Positions 45,040 to 58,648 are shown, numbered from the stretch's first letter. The stretch: DNA of 64,000 nt from Iris pallida (GCA_029216955.1 JANAVB010042220.1:14317904-14381903), one strand, 5' to 3'. Notes: generated by a model not told the origin, from the letters alone. Made by a program: numbers and translations.

Positions 45040-48000
45040 ACACATTTGACTTCCATTCCCTCAACATGACTATCAAAAGCCTTAGCTGGTAAGCTCTTTG
45101 TAAAGGGATCAACTAGGTTGTCGGCTGATGCTATCTTGATTACAGAAACTTTTCCTTTTTTACGAAATCTCGTATCAGGTGGTACTTGCGCTCAATGTGT
45201 TTACCTATCTTATGGGCTCGTGGTTCCTTCGAGTTTGCAACTGCACCACTATTATCACAATAAAGTGTAATAGACTTAGGCAAACTAGGTACCACATCCA
45301 AGTCTAACAAAAAGTTTCTGAGTCAAACCGCTTCTTTGGCTGCCTCAGAGGCTGCCACATACTCGGCTTCCATGGTGGAATCAGCAATATATTTTTGTTT
45401 GATACTCCTCCACACAATGGCTCCACCTCCCAAAGTAAACACATAACTTGAGGTAGATTTCTTGGAATCCCTATCTGACTGAAAATTTGAGTCTGTATAC
45501 CCCAAGGGAACTAAACTATCTGCCTGGTAAACTAGCATATACTCTTTAGTCCTTTTCAGGTACTTCAAAATATGCTTTACGGCAGTCCAATGCTCTTGTC
45601 CTGGGTTATACTGATATTTGCTGACCATGCCTACGGCAAAACAGATGTCTGGTCTCGTACATAGTATTGCACACATTAAGCTTCATATTGCTGAAGCATA
45701 AGGGACTGCTTTCATGTTCTGTATCTCTTTAGGTATCCTCGGACACTGCTCCTTTGATAGAGCAATTCCATGTCTAAAAGGTAAGAAACCTTTCTTAGAA
45801 TTTTGCATACTAAAACATATTAGTACAGTATCGATATAGGAAGCTTGGGATAAGTCCAACATCCTTTTCTTGCGATCTCGTAGAACTTTGATCCCAAGGA
45901 TGTGACCTACTTCTCCCAAGTCCTTCATATCAAACTGTTTGGATAACCATACCCTTACATCAGATAACACCTTCACATTGTTTTCAATAAGCAAGATGTC
46001 ATCCACATTAAGTACTAGGAACACTACCACGTTTCCGTCACACTTTCTGTATACACATGATTCATCCTGACATTGATCAAATCCATAGGATTTTATCACC
46101 TGATCAAAACATATGTTCCAAGATCTGGAAGCTTGCTTAAGTCCATAAATGGACTTCTTGAGCTTACAAATAAGATGCTCTTGGCCCTTTTCAATGAACC
46201 CGTCTGGTTGCTTCATATAGATGTCTTCCTCACGACTTCCATTAAGGAAAGCTGTCTTGACATCCATTTGCCAAATCTCATAATCGAGATGAGCTGCAAT
46301 AGATAAAAGAATCCAGATAGACTTAAGCATGGCTACTGGAGAAAAGGTTTTCTCATAATCGATACCCTCTCTTTGAGTAAAATCTTTTGCTACAAGCCGA
46401 GCTTTAAAGGTTTCAACCTTACCGTTTGATCCTCTTTTTCTCTTATAGATCCACCTGCATCCAATGGCTTTTACACCAACGGGTAGTTCTACAAGCTCCT
46501 AGACCTGATTAGAATCCATAGATTCTATTTCAGATATCATTGCTTTTTGCTAAGACTCTGCATTTTTATCTTGGAGTGCTTCATTGTAGGTACATGGATC
46601 ATAATCTTGTTCCTCAGGGACTAAGTCTGACGACTCTCCCAATAACATATATCTATCAGGTTGTATCACAACCCTCCCACTACGACGAGGCACTATCGGT
46701 TGTGGTGTAACATTTATGACACGTGCAGTTATTTGTGGTTCATCCTCTTGTACTGTTAGTACTGAAGTACTTGGTGTCTCACCTCTCAGTTCTTCTAGAA
46801 CAACTCTACTTGTGGGTTTATGGTTCATCACATAGTCTTCCTCTAAGAATCAGACATTGGTGCTAACAATGACCTTCTGATCATTAGGAATATAAATAAA
46901 CCTCCTTTCGTTCCTCTTGGATAGCCTACAAACAAGCGTACTTCTGTACGAGATTCCATCTTATCTGCTTTTCCATTCAGCACATGTGTTGGACTACCCA
47001 AATGCGAACATGTTTCAGACTAGGCTTACATCCAATCCACAGCTCTGTGGGAGTAAGAGGTACTGACTTAGAAGGAACCAAGTTCAAAATATAAGCTACA
47101 GTCTCTAAGGCATATCCCCAAAACGAATCTGGTAAATTCGAATAACTCATCATTGATCTAACCATCTCCATAAGAGTTCTATTCCTTCTTTCGGCTACAC
47201 CATTCTGCTGGGGCGTTCTAGGTGCAGTCAATTGAGATGTAATCCCAGCCTCTGATAAATAATCCCTAAACTCTTCAAAGAGGTACTCGCCACCACGATC
47301 TGATCGTAATGACTTGATATATTTTCTATGACGTTTCTCCGTTTCAGCCTTGTACTCTTTGAATTTCTCAAAGCACCCAGACTTAAGGCGCATCAAATAA
47401 ATGTATCCATACCATTAATAATCATCAATAAATGTGACAAAATATTCAAAGCCACCTCTAGCTTGGATAGTCAAGGGTCCACACAAATCAGAATAAACCA
47501 ATTCCAACACATCTTTGGCCCTATACCCCTTTGCCGTAAAAGACCTTCTGGTCATTTTACCTTTCAAGCAGGATTCACAGACTGGTAGTGCCTCCACTTC
47601 TAATGAACTCAAAGGTCCATCTTCAACCAGTCTTTGAATCCTTCTTAGGTTAATATGCCCCAATAGCAAGTGCCAAAGATATGTTTGGTTCATACAAGAA
47701 GGTTCTCTTCTCTTATTTAAGTTAGATGACATATTATTCATTTCCATAAGTTGCATTGTGGGCGAAATAGGATTAATGACATACAGATTATCAACCAATA
47801 CACAAGAACAGATAAAATGTTTATTCTTTCTAATAACAATATTGTCATTAAAATAAACTGAATATCCATCCTTAACTAACATAGAAACAGAAACTAAATT
47901 CCTTCTAAGTGAAGGTGCATAAAAACAATCTCTCAATGTCAAAGACTTACTTCTACCGAAAGATAAAGTAACATCTCCTAATGCAACGACCGCTACTTTT

Positions 48001-48865
48001 GTAGCATCACCCATGAACAAGCATATCTCTCTATCACTGAGCCGCCTGGTTTCCTGGAACCCCTGTAATGTATTGTAGACATGATTAGTGGCTCCTGTAT
48101 CTACACACCAGGTACCGGTAGATAACACCGCTAAACATGTTTCAACTACTAGTAAATGAGATATACCTTCTTTGTTCCCTTGTTTGAGAAGTGGACAATC
48201 AGTCTTCCAATATCCTGACCCTTTGCACTTGAAACATTTGCCTTTCGGCTTTTTTCACTGTGCCTTGAGGTCTCATGTCCTTCTTTGCTGAGTTTGTCTG
48301 TTTCTGAATGTTATTCTTCTTCTTACCGCCTTTTGGCTTAGAAGTAGAAGCCTTTTTAGAAACAAAAACATGACCACTCTGCCTAAAAAGATATTCAGCA
48401 TCTTGTAGCTCTTTTGCAAGTTCTGCCAAACTATACAACCTTTTGTTTACGTTGTAATTAAGGCAGAAATTGTCAAAACTTTTAGGCAGAGTCCCGAGAA
48501 TGATATCAACCAGGGATTCCCATCGATTTCAGCTCCAAGGATCTCCATCTCATTCAGATGATCCATCATCTTGAGAACATAATCCCTTACTGGTGTACCT
48601 TCATCCATTTTTGTATTCATCAAACACTTCATAGCAAACTGCCTAGCTGCTCTACTCTGATGTCCGAAGAGTTCCTTGAGGTTATACATCATGTCGTAAG
48701 CCGTGGCCATGGCCTGATGCTGATGTTGCAGTACATTTGACATAGATGCCAGAATATAACACCGTGCCATCTCATATGCCTTTTTCCACTTCTTATAAGC
48801 CTCTTTGACCTCTTCATCAGAGTTAGCATCAGGCTTAGGTTAGCATTCCTCAACAAGTACATATT
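45040..48865 (-). pseudogene. Copia-F gag-pol, nearly full length
   Basis: Minus strand, right to left: gag (AYKKWKKAYEMARCYILASM, DMMYNLKELFGHQSRAARQF, 48447-48865); a zinc knuckle CFKCKGSGYWKTDC with Tyr in place of the usual His; protease CVDTGATNHVYN (about 48090-48128); integrase ([37 protein letters not shown], about 47170-47240); RT (YGLKQASRSWNICFDQ; catalytic box NVDD in place of YVDD, about 45990); RNase H (45323-45676). It has a few stops and frameshifts. Gag is cut at 48865 by a gypsy LTR, so the 5' LTR is lost. Confidence 0.88.
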
Positions 48866-50982
48866 TGTCACGCCCCGATTCGAGAAATCGCTCGTCCTCA
48901 CTAGATTTCACCCGAATCATCATCCTCGCTGGGGCGTGATGCTGCACAAGCCTGGAGTTGCGCTCGTGCAAGGCAAGATAACAGGTTCATATAGTGTTTA
49001 TCTCAAATTGATAACATAAGCAGCGGAAGGAAATAGAGTATACAATAAGAATCTCTTTTGTTAATAATGAACTGAAGGTTACAAAGGCTTGAATAGCCCA
49101 ACTGAATATGCCAACTGGCTATAACGCTCATGATCTCTTTAGCTCACAAAGGATTTTATTGTCCATACATTATGCCTCTTTATAGCCAACAAATAGTCTT
49201 CGGCCGAACATCTCCATGTCGCAAGTTCGAACGCCAATGCGGTAGCTCCTCTTGAACGCTAAGGACTCCATGCCTTGGCACGTCTAAGCCAAGCTCCGCC
49301 CCGAGCCGATCATAACCTGAACCAGCAAGCAAACTAGTAGAGGATTAGTGCTTTCGTCCTCGCTGCACTGATCAAGACCCACTTCCACCTAACCAACACT
49401 AAATATATTTAGTGAAACATGCAACATTATTTGGTGATCTTTTATTTAACCTTAGGATCAGTTTCATGGCAATCTTCATATATAGCAACTTATTAAAATG
49501 TGTCCAATATCGTGTCCCTACGGCAGATACAATTAGACATAATATGAACATAAACATAGTGATCGTGCTCATCTCGTCCCTTTTTGCCTAGCCTGCAATG
49601 GTTAGAATTTTACATAAGCAATCATACATTTCACGCAACCAACCAACCATACTTAGACATATGCATAAGGGTGGCAGGCCCTGCGCCTGCACCCAACTCT
49701 AATCTCAGTCCACCGGCCCTATCTATATGAAGGTCACGGTGTTTCGCACTGTAGTGGACTTGGCATCCTTATGTGTAAGCCTATGATCGCTACAGTACGG
49801 GTTACTAGCCCAGTATCTGAAGGATTCCAAACTTACTGATATCATAGCTTATCACAACACTAGCCGGTCGCAACCCATCCTAATGATGTGCACCATAAAT
49901 ACCACACATAATACCCTTCTAGTCCGAATGGTCCCGGTACCCGGTCGTAACGTTCGAGGGAAGCTGCACCCGTGCACCCGTGCACAGGCCATCCGAGTCC
50001 ATTGACCATGCAATACGTGCCATAGCAAACAAGTCATATCATTCCGACCAATCTCGTGTTCCATAAACGTAATCCCTCATCTCTATCTCAAGTTCCGTCG
50101 GCATTATGTCCCAACACATCCGTATTGATGCACGACGCCCAATGACTTAGACTTCTCGTACTTATACTCAATGCGTTCCATTCATAGGTTATTCGCATAA
50201 TAGCAGTTTCGTAGTTACTTAGTCTTTCCGTGGCTTCCGTGCACGAGGGCACGCTCAGCGCCATAATCAATATTCTAGACCTAGTGTTCAATGTTTCTTG
50301 GAGTCGTGCACGTGATGCACATCTCGATATTGTCTTTCAATGTTCTACCATCACCGCGCTACTGCGACCCGTACATTAGATGCACGTCGCTTCAATTGTT
50401 CAATGTTCAATATTATATCTTAATGTTCGACTCATACAAAGACCTTTAACCGTTCGAGTCACGCTCGCTAACTTGATAGCAACTTACTCGTTCAAGGATA
50501 TATTTTTATTAGACGTGAAGGAATAGGGAGGAGAGTCAAGAACCCGCCCATCTTAAGCCGATACGCCTTGTCGTCTCACCGAGCTGATGTAGCCCGATTC
50601 CATAACTTTTGTTGCGCAACTAACCCTCCTGACTTAGCCATTCTGTTGAGCTATTCGACTGATTCGGCCTACCCAGCCCATGCCACAATCTGTTGCAAGG
50701 CGACGATTTGGTTTCGCGGACACTTTACTGAATAAGGCAAAATGTCGACCTCTTATCGTCCAGCGTAAAAGCATAGCCTGCACACCAGATCAACTAAAAT
50801 CAACACTTGCTCAAACGGGACTTATCCTTTGCATCGATTCGATTCATAGATTCCAATCGACTCAAAGCTTTCCTTCGGCCAACGTAAATCTTGCATCGAT
50901 TTCCATCGATACTTCATCGGGTCAACGCAACTCTTCGAGTCAACGACTCATCGTAATGCGTCGTGCGGAGCGGAGCATTACA
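48866..50982 (-). mobile_element. Gypsy-type LTR (2117 bp) inserted in copia-F gag
   Basis: TGTCACGCCCC...GGAGCATTACA are the termini. On the minus strand the internal end GGTTCGAGGACGAACC and a weak polypurine stretch (TTTTGAGTGGTATATTA) sit just before the LTR start at 50982, so this is the 3' LTR of a minus-strand gypsy element. Left part resembles 62195 onward (CACGCCCCG...TCGTCCTCGCT..GGCGTGATGC.GCAC). Left flank is ATATT; the matching right flank was not found. Confidence 0.75.
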
Positions 50983-53035
50983 TAATATACCACTCAAAAT
51001 AAGGTTCGTCCTCGAACCGAAACCAACACTTAATGCAAGTGTCTCGCTAGATCGTTTCACGATCTCGCGCTACTATCGTTGGAATCATACAACTTAGTTT
51101 GGATCATACACATATTTTAGGCGTCCCACCAATATATGCATTTCAGCCAAGCTCAGTTGTAGGATATCGGAACAAAGCTAATATGCTCAACTTAAATCCT
51201 CAAGCACCAATCATTCCGTACTCGACTTAGTCAATTCTTAGCGCCTATTCTCAAATACTTCTTGTATGCATTATTCCATAACACATGATCTCTTCCAACA
51301 TTTTTGCATATAACTTAACTCAAAACTGTTACTTCGATCCCATAAGTTTCTCGCTGGCCACTTAACACTCGCATTGCATTAAGTCATTGCGCATCCGATC
51401 GCAACAATTCTCCACAACGCCTATTCGCCCAATTGTTTCCTATCTCTCGCATAACTCTATTCCATATTCAACTATTCCCGAATTTGTCTCAATGACATGG
51501 ACTATGTCCAACATGTCCAAACTTTCCTTACCTACAATCCGTACTATGTCCAACGTTATCGCGTCTAGGACTACCCCCGCTAGGTAACTTATCCAGACAT
51601 CGTGCTTAATCTCTCCCGACATAAGAGGTCAACTTGAGTCTACGATGTTTAAAGGCAACAATCTTTCCGACCCAAGGTCTCTTACGTTACGCCCATTTCC
51701 AATTCTTGATCGAATAGGAATTCCTTATTCAATCTTTGAATCAATCCCAACTAGTTCGTTTCGTAACATAGATCGCGCGCCCAAACACACATAGCCTAAC
51801 CGTTACTCAATCCGATCTACGACACAATTCTTAGAGTCATTCTACTATTCATCGCTATCGCGCATTGCAGAATTCTTGCAATTGTCCTTACTGCTTGACT
51901 ATGCTAAGTACGTACCTCAACATCTTGTTCGATCATCGACCAACTAAGTCTATTTACATACTTGTTTGATCGATCATAATTTTCTTTTCTGACCATATCA
52001 TTCTAGTCGAAAGCTACTCGCTAACTTTCGAAATACGATACTCATTCGCTTAGACTTATCCTCAACATGCACTACATCATCCTTCATCCTCGATGAAATT
52101 TCTTATGCGACTTCATTGGGTCATCCTATGGGACTTCAATATTCACTTGATTTGGCGGTCAAGTCTTCTAGGGTCATCTGCCCTGAAACTACGCTCGATA
52201 ATTGAAGATCCTCAATGAGGGACAGTTACTACGAACCATGCTATATCCTATCGTGGAGCCAAATCAATTTCCGACAATTCTTATGAGACTTCATCCAATC
52301 CGTCATAATTTACCAATCCATAATTTATCTACCCCCCGCGCAACTGATGCGCCGTTACTACTCGAATCACTCATGCATTACCGCTAACAATTTTGGTAAC
52401 TGAGCGATATTTGTACGTCTCGTATACGAGTCTATCTACTCATGGTCAATCTCTGACATGCTCTAGGCTTATCACAACAATCCTCAAATTCACCTTCATA
52501 TCAAACCACAAGTCGAAGCATACAAATTGCTACGTCCTGATTTTCCGAGTTCGACCATTCCCGCGACATGAATCACCATGTCCGCGCTCACGCGGAACGA
52601 TCACCCCAAATCCGACGTGACGCATGTGCGAGGCTGGTGTTGTGCTCGCACAAGACAAGAACGTCAACGTAGTGGTTATCCACGAAGCTATCCAGACACT
52701 TTCGTTTTCATCCAAGTAATATCCATCCACTCTCAAATTCTCCGAAGCACTCCCACCATTATCATCCGAATTGCCATCAACTTAACTCTGCATCTTATTC
52801 ATCCAACAACAATGCTCAACATAATTCTCGTTCATTTGATAAGAGCATCCCCGAGTTATTGCATATCGTCTTTGATACGCCTCAATACCATCGTCGATAT
52901 GCATAACTTGAACATCTTCCTCTCTCATAAGCTCCAATTCGTTGCAATCACTGCCATTATCCGAACTCGAATATGAATCAAATCTTGCACACATAAAGAT
53001 CCATTCCGTTGTAACAAACTACCATCATAAAGTCT
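50983..53035 (-). other. Internal region of a gypsy-type element, no intact coding
   Basis: Two kilobases lie right of the 3' LTR. Only short open frames occur on either strand and I recognise no gag-pol domain beyond the GGACGAAC end motif. It may be a heavily decayed or non-autonomous (large-derivative) element. Confidence 0.4.
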
Positions 53036-53239
53036 GGGCGGCGGGCTTGGGGCGGGGGCGTCGGGGGCTGGGCGGCTGGCTTGGGGCGGGGCCGTAGGGG
53101 GCTGGGCGGTGGACTTGGGACAGGGGCATCGGGGGCTGGGCGGCGGGCTTGGGGCGGGGGTGTCGGGGCTGGGCGGCGGGCTTGGGGCGGAGGCGTCGGG
53201 GGTTGGGCGGCGGGCTTTGGTCGAGGGCGGCGGGGGCTT
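53036..53239. repeat. GC-rich minisatellite, six units of about 34 bp
   Basis: Six head-to-tail units start GGGCGGCGGGCTTGGGGCGG-like at 53036, 53070, 53104, 53138, 53171 and 53205 (lengths 34, 34, 34, 33, 34, 35). The G-run-rich strand could form G-quadruplexes. It abruptly separates the gypsy internal region from AT-rich sequence. Confidence 0.9.
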
Positions 53240-53895
53240 TGCTTCTCAAATCCATCTGAGTTTATATATTGGCTAAATAATGTGTTATCTATATTGGGTG
53301 TTATCCATTAGTTTGGTGGTGTTGGATTAGTAAATGTGAATATGGGGTTTGGGTTCATGGTGTATATGTTCACTGTCTCAAGGACAGTGCGAGTTCTTCA
53401 TCTGCATAAGTCACTGAATAAGTGAAGTTTTTCCTGGAAAACAGATCCTTAGAGTGCATCAGTTGTGTGTTTCTATATAGATGTATATATCTATACATCT
53501 AACTGTGATATACATATATATGTGTATGTGTGCTTTAGAGAGTGAGGAATGAAGGCAGGCCTACCATGCCTATTAGCATGCAGTACGGCTTGGGGTGTAA
53601 TGTGTGAGTGTAGACATGATAGGAATTATAGGTAATTAATGCTAGTGTAACTAGACAAAGGTAGTGCTTGCTAGATAGTAAGGACACTCTAGTATCCTAA
53701 CCAAGTTAATTTTAGCCTAGATATTTAGGATATAGCTCCCATATCCTAGAAGTGGACTCTTGCAATTTACAAATAGATAGATTGACTCAATTTAATTAAT
53801 TGACCTATAATGACTCTAGACTTGATTTGCTGCTGCAAGCATACAACACCACAAAAATATTTACTGACTCGTCAAGTTGAACCGTGTATAACATG
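53240..53895. other. Unassigned AT-rich sequence
   Basis: No ORF or TE terminus is recognised. A short alternating TATATA/TGTG tract lies at about 53475-53530. Confidence 0.4.
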
Positions 53896-54140
53896 CTCGG
53901 TATCGGTATCGAACTATCGGACTATTGGTATCGGTATCGAACTAAAGGTATCGCTAGCGGACTATCAGACTATCGGACTATCGGTATCGGTATCGAACTA
54001 TCGGTATCGCTACTATCGGTATCGGTATCGCACTATCGGTATCGGACTATCAGTATCGGTATCGTACTATCGGTATCAGTATCGAACTATCGGTATATAT
54101 CGGTATCGGTATCGAACTATCGGTATCGAACTATTAGTAA
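53896..54140 (+). repeat. Degenerate satellite of TATCGG and ATCGAACT units
   Basis: An array of GGTATCGGTATCGAACTATC-like permutations covers about 245 bp just upstream of the CACTA transposase. Basic unit ATCGGT with interspersed ATCGAACT or GGACTATC. Tyr/Arg-rich open frames here are translation artefacts. It could be the subterminal repeat region of the CACTA 5' end, but no CACTA terminus is found to its left. Confidence 0.7.
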
Positions 54141-54258
54141 CAACTGTACTTAGATTTTTCTCTTCTCAAGCTAGAATACCAGCGAATCCACCAGTTACAT
54201 GAATATACTAATTCTGTTTAATTTGTCTTACTATACAGATTTTTACATCCAATCTGTG

Positions 54259-57200
54259 ATGGATCGTTATTTCGTTGATCGTACATAGATGTACAAACGA
54301 CAACACGAGAGCAGAATAGGTGTGAGTGACGATTTTCAGGCGGGCGTGGAAGTGTTTCTTAAGTATGCCATGAGTAAAGCTCAATTTATGGACGGTAACA
54401 AAATCAAGTGTCCATGTCGTAATTGTCGCAATAGACGTTACGAAGAAGTGGTGAGTGTAAGAGATCATTTGACCCGTAAGGGTTTCGTACGTGATTACGG
54501 CCTGTGGTCATCGCAAGGTGAACTATATGCGGTAAGACAGGTTGCGAATGCTGCTACTTATGCTTTTGATGATAATGCTGCAGCGGATTTTGTCGTTGAT
54601 GACGACGAATGCTCCGTTGATTATGGAGACGTGCAGAACCTTGCACGAGATATGGTGTACGACGCGACAGGGCCTAATTTTGATCCGGAGGATCCTAATC
54701 CCGAGGCGAAGGAGTTCTATGATATGTTTCAGGATGTTGAAACTTCTTATATCCTGGTTGTGAGCCACATTCCGTACTATCAGTGACGATGCGGTTGTTG
54801 AACATAAAGTCCGATTTTAACTTGCCACAAACTTGCTATGATCGGATTACACAACTAATGAAGGAGGTGTTACCGAAGGAATCAAAAGAGCTTCCAAAAA
54901 ACTTCTACAAGTCGAAGATGATGGTCCGACAACTGGGACTGGGGTACGACAAGATAGATTGTTGTCGCAACGGATGCATGTTGTACTACAAGGAGAACGA
55001 GGATGTAGAAAGTTGCAGCTTCTGTAATGCGGATCGTTACAAGCCAGTCAGGGGAAAAGGAAAGTCAACTAGAAAACGACGTCCTTACAAGTATATGCAT
55101 TACTTGTCGATCACGAAGCGCTTGCAGAGGATGTATATGTCTCAGAATACAGCAGAACACATGACGTGGCACAACGAAGAACGCACAAAGGACGATGGAG
55201 AATTGTTACATCCTTCGGATGGAGAGGCGTAAAAATATTTCGATTTTCGCCATCCAGATTTTGCTGCAGAGCCTAGAAATGTACGCATGGGGCTATATTC
55301 TGATGGCTTCGCCCCTTTCGAGCAGTCGGGATCTCAATACTCCTGCTGGCCGGTCATTATGACCCCTTACAATCTGCCACCATGGATGTGTATGAAGACT
55401 CCTTATATGTTCTTGACAGCTATCATACCGGGTCCCAAAAATTCGACGAAGAATATCGATATATATTTACAGCCGTTGGTGGATGAGCTGAAACAACTGT
55501 GGGAGATCGGCGTCACGACCTATGATATTTCCAGGAAACATAACTTTCAGATGAGAGCTTCACTGATGTGGACAATCAATGATTTTCCTGCATACGGTAT
55601 GCTGTCGGGATGGAGTACTCACGGCACCCTGTCTTGTCCGATATGCATGCAAAATAGTAAGGCGTTCCGCCTTAAGCATGGAGGAAAAACTTCTTTCTTT
55701 GATTGTCATCGTCAATTTCTGCCCGCGAGTCATCCTTGGAGAAAGAACAAGGACGCGTTCAGAGCTGGAAAACAAGAATTTTTTCATCCGCTTGCCAGAT
55801 TGTCGGGATACGATATTTGGGAAGATGTAAAGGACTTGCCCACTGTAATGGAAGATCCATCGAACAATCGTGTCGATGGGTTCGGACAAACCCATAACTG
55901 GACCAAACGGAGTATTTTCTGGGACTTGCCTTATTGGAAAGATAATCTTATAAGGCATAATCTTGATGTTATGCATATCGAAAAGAATGTGTTCGATAAT
56001 GTCTTCAATACCGTCATGGACATTAAAGGAAAGACGAAGGACAATCCAAAAGCAAGACAAGACATTGCCGAGATATGCAAGCATCCTTATCTGAACTTGA
56101 TACAAAGGGGAGCTGCTGGACAATTAAGTAAGCCGATAGCACAATACACATTGAGCAAGGAAGATAGATTAATAATCTGCAAGTGGGTATCTACTTTAAG
56201 ATTTTCCGACGGCTATGTGTCAAATTTGTCTAGATGCGTTGATCTCAATGAACGCAAGCTAACGAGAATGAAGAGTCATGACTGCCACGCGTTTATGGAA
56301 AAAATTACTGCCCATTGCTTTGAAAGAGTTGTTGCCTTCTGCTGTATGGGTTCCGTTGGCCGAACTATCAATATTCTTTAGGGATATTGTTCAACTAAGT
56401 TGACTGTGCAACACATGGTTGAACTTGAGGAGAAGATTATCTTAACAATTTGCAAGTTGGAGAAAATATTTCCTCCTGGCTTCTTCGACAGCATGGAGCA
56501 TCTACCGATTCATCTAGCATACGAAGCCCGTGTTGGTGCATCTGTTCATTATCGATGGATGTACCCATTTGAAAGGTACATAAAAATCGATATAATTTAA
56601 GTTGAATTTTAGTGGGTTTTAAAATTCTTTCTTAATTCTCAAGATAATTTGTCTCTCTAGATACCTACACAATCTAAAGAAGAAAGTTGGCAACAAGGCT
56701 CATATAGAGGCTTCGATATGCGAAGCATATCTTATAGAAGAGGTGTCAAACTTCTATTCCATTTATTTTGATACTCATGTTAAGACAAATCGAAATAGAC
56801 CTCAAAGGAATGACGAGGACGTTGAGGATGGAGGAATATTCAATGTAAGGGACAAGCCTGTTGGGACTAGTAAAAGACGGTGATTGACAGACGACGAGTA
56901 TGATGTCGCTCACCGATATGTCTTGTTAAACTGTGACATACAAGAAGTGAGAGATTTGGAGAAGCAAGTCAGTACACTTGCACTCGTTATAATCTCGAAT
57001 TTGATGAAGTAAGTGACTACACTTATATATTCTTATTTTCTCTAATAGTGTATTTAGAGATGAAGTCAAAATGAGGACACCCGATATTACCGATGAGGGA
57101 CTTCAAAGAGAGGTTGATTGTACATTTCCGTCATGGTTTCACAAATACGTAAGTAACTGTGATTATAATTGAGATTATAAATATATAATCTAAAACATTT

Positions 57201-57810
57201 AAATTATAAATATTTGTTTACATGTTTATTGCCTGAAACAACACTCACTCATGAGAGTGTTCGTTATCTGGCATTGGGACCGAAGAAGCAAATAAAGACT
57301 TGGCCAGGCTATGTCGTTAATGGCTTCAGGTTTAAGTCAACTCAGAATGCTATAAATGTCGAATTTATCAATGACGACATCAGTACTAAGGATTTCGGTG
57401 TTTGCATAAGAGGCACCATCTATGACGATGAGCCAGACTTTGACTATTATGGAGTGCTTCGGGATATTGTAGATTTACAATATACTGGTCCATATGATAT
57501 GCATATTGTGATGTTCAAATGTGAGTGGTTCGATACGACACCAAATATCGGTTGGAGAATCGATAAACAATTTGGATTTGTCGATATAAATAATCGCAGG
57601 AGGTATAGAGGGTCCGATACATTTGCGATAGCAAATCAGGCTGTTCAAGTCTACTATACAAAGCTATGTGATTCTTGGATAATTGGTGTGCATTATATAT
57701 TTGGTCTATGTGATTGTTGGATAATTGGTGTGCATTATATATTTGGTCTATGTGATTGTTGGATAATTGGTGTACATTATATATTGGTTTGGTTTATGCA
57801 TATTTTTGTG
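54259..57810 (+). pseudogene. CACTA TNP2-like transposase (degenerate)
   Basis: ATG 54259 reads MDRYFVDRT, then TAG (54286) where relatives have Trp. N-terminal transposase-associated domain: CPCRNCRNRRYEE...LTRKGFVRDYGLW. A frameshift lies near 54780. Transposase_21 core at 54783-56381: CCRNGCMLYYKENED, LPPWMCMKTPYMFLTAIIPG, RHNLDVMHIEKNVFDNVFNT; a stop at 55230 replaces Trp. DUF4218 at about 56270-56575 (FFDSMEHLPIHLAYEA, RWMYPFER) has frameshifts. A conserved 85-bp intron (56576-56660) joins ER|YLHNLKKK. DUF4216 at about 57314-57670: VVNGFRFKSTQNA, DYYGVLRDIVDLQY, FGFVDINNRRRY. Confidence 0.9.
57664..57788 (+). repeat. Three tandem 42-bp units at the transposase C-terminus
   Basis: CTATGTGATT.TTGGATAATT... 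repeats at 57664, 57706 and 57748 (42, 42, 41 bp). They keep the frame open and encode LCDSWIIGVHYIFG-like peptides after the DUF4216 domain. Probably replication slippage. Confidence 0.9.
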
Positions 57811-57842
57811 AACAGGAAAGTGCTGTAATTTTTTTTCCAAAA

Positions 57843-58648
57843 AATCTCAGTTAGCGACGGACTAGTGACCGGTTAGCGACGGATATTTCCAATTTTCGAC
57901 TAATTTTTGACGGAATTTCCGTCGCTAACCGGAGATTTGAAAATGTTTTCAGGTAGCGACGGGTGGTCGACGGAATATCCGTCGGCATGGTTCTGGTGGT
58001 ATATAATTCGACGGAATAGTGACGAAAAAATCCGTCGCCAAGGCGACGGATAATCAGCCACTAATCAGTCGCTCTCTCGACGGCGTAGCGACGGAAAATC
58101 CGTCGACAAGGTTCTGGAAATTCTTGACATTTCCAGAAACATGGCGACGGATAATCAACCACTAATCAGTCGCTCAGTCGACGGCGTAGCGACGGATTAG
58201 CGACGACTCATCCGTCACCATGGTGCTAGAAATGCCAAGCATTTCCAGAACCTGATCGACGGATAATCCGTCAGCTTACCGTCGCTAATCCGTCCTTTGT
58301 TATCGACGGCGATCGACGGAATAGCGACAGAACGATACACTCTGATACGCTATTACGACGGTTTACCAACGGACCATTATGTCGCTATTGTCTACACAGT
58401 TCAGTATTTAATACTTGAAATGGACGAAAGTCCGTCGGAAAGTATTCGCTAATCTTTCGATTGTGAAGTCGAAATGCGGTCGCTATTCCGTCGCTTGACG
58501 ACTACGTAGCGACGGACCATTATTAGCGACGAGCTGATTGCCGACGGATTTTTTTGGCCAAGACCCGTCAGTGATCGGTCGCTAATAGAAATTTCCGTCG
58601 GACGGACGACGGATCTGGCCGTCGCTAAATCGACAAATTTTGGTAGTG
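57843..58648. repeat. CACTA subterminal repeat region
   Basis: Dense direct and inverted copies of AGCGACGGA / TCCGTCGCTA motifs span about 800 bp up to the terminus. Such arrays are the binding sites of CACTA accessory proteins. The motif core (GCGACG) is the same as in the non-autonomous CACTA at 5754-7950. Confidence 0.85.

Larger units (their letters stand above)
54259..58648 (+). mobile_element. CACTA (En/Spm-like) transposon, right end complete, left end not found
   Basis: A TNP2-type transposase gene is followed by about 800 bp of subterminal repeats, ending AAATTTTGGTAGTG at 58648, the complement of CACTACCAAAATTT. No matching CACTACC terminus was found to the left, so the element is 5'-truncated or its left end has diverged; true start uncertain (possibly before 53896). 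The first bases after the end are AAC. Confidence 0.8.

Noticed and set aside
53810..54202. Tyr/Arg-rich open frames in two phases
   Set aside because: Direct translations of the TATCGG satellite; no independent coding evidence.
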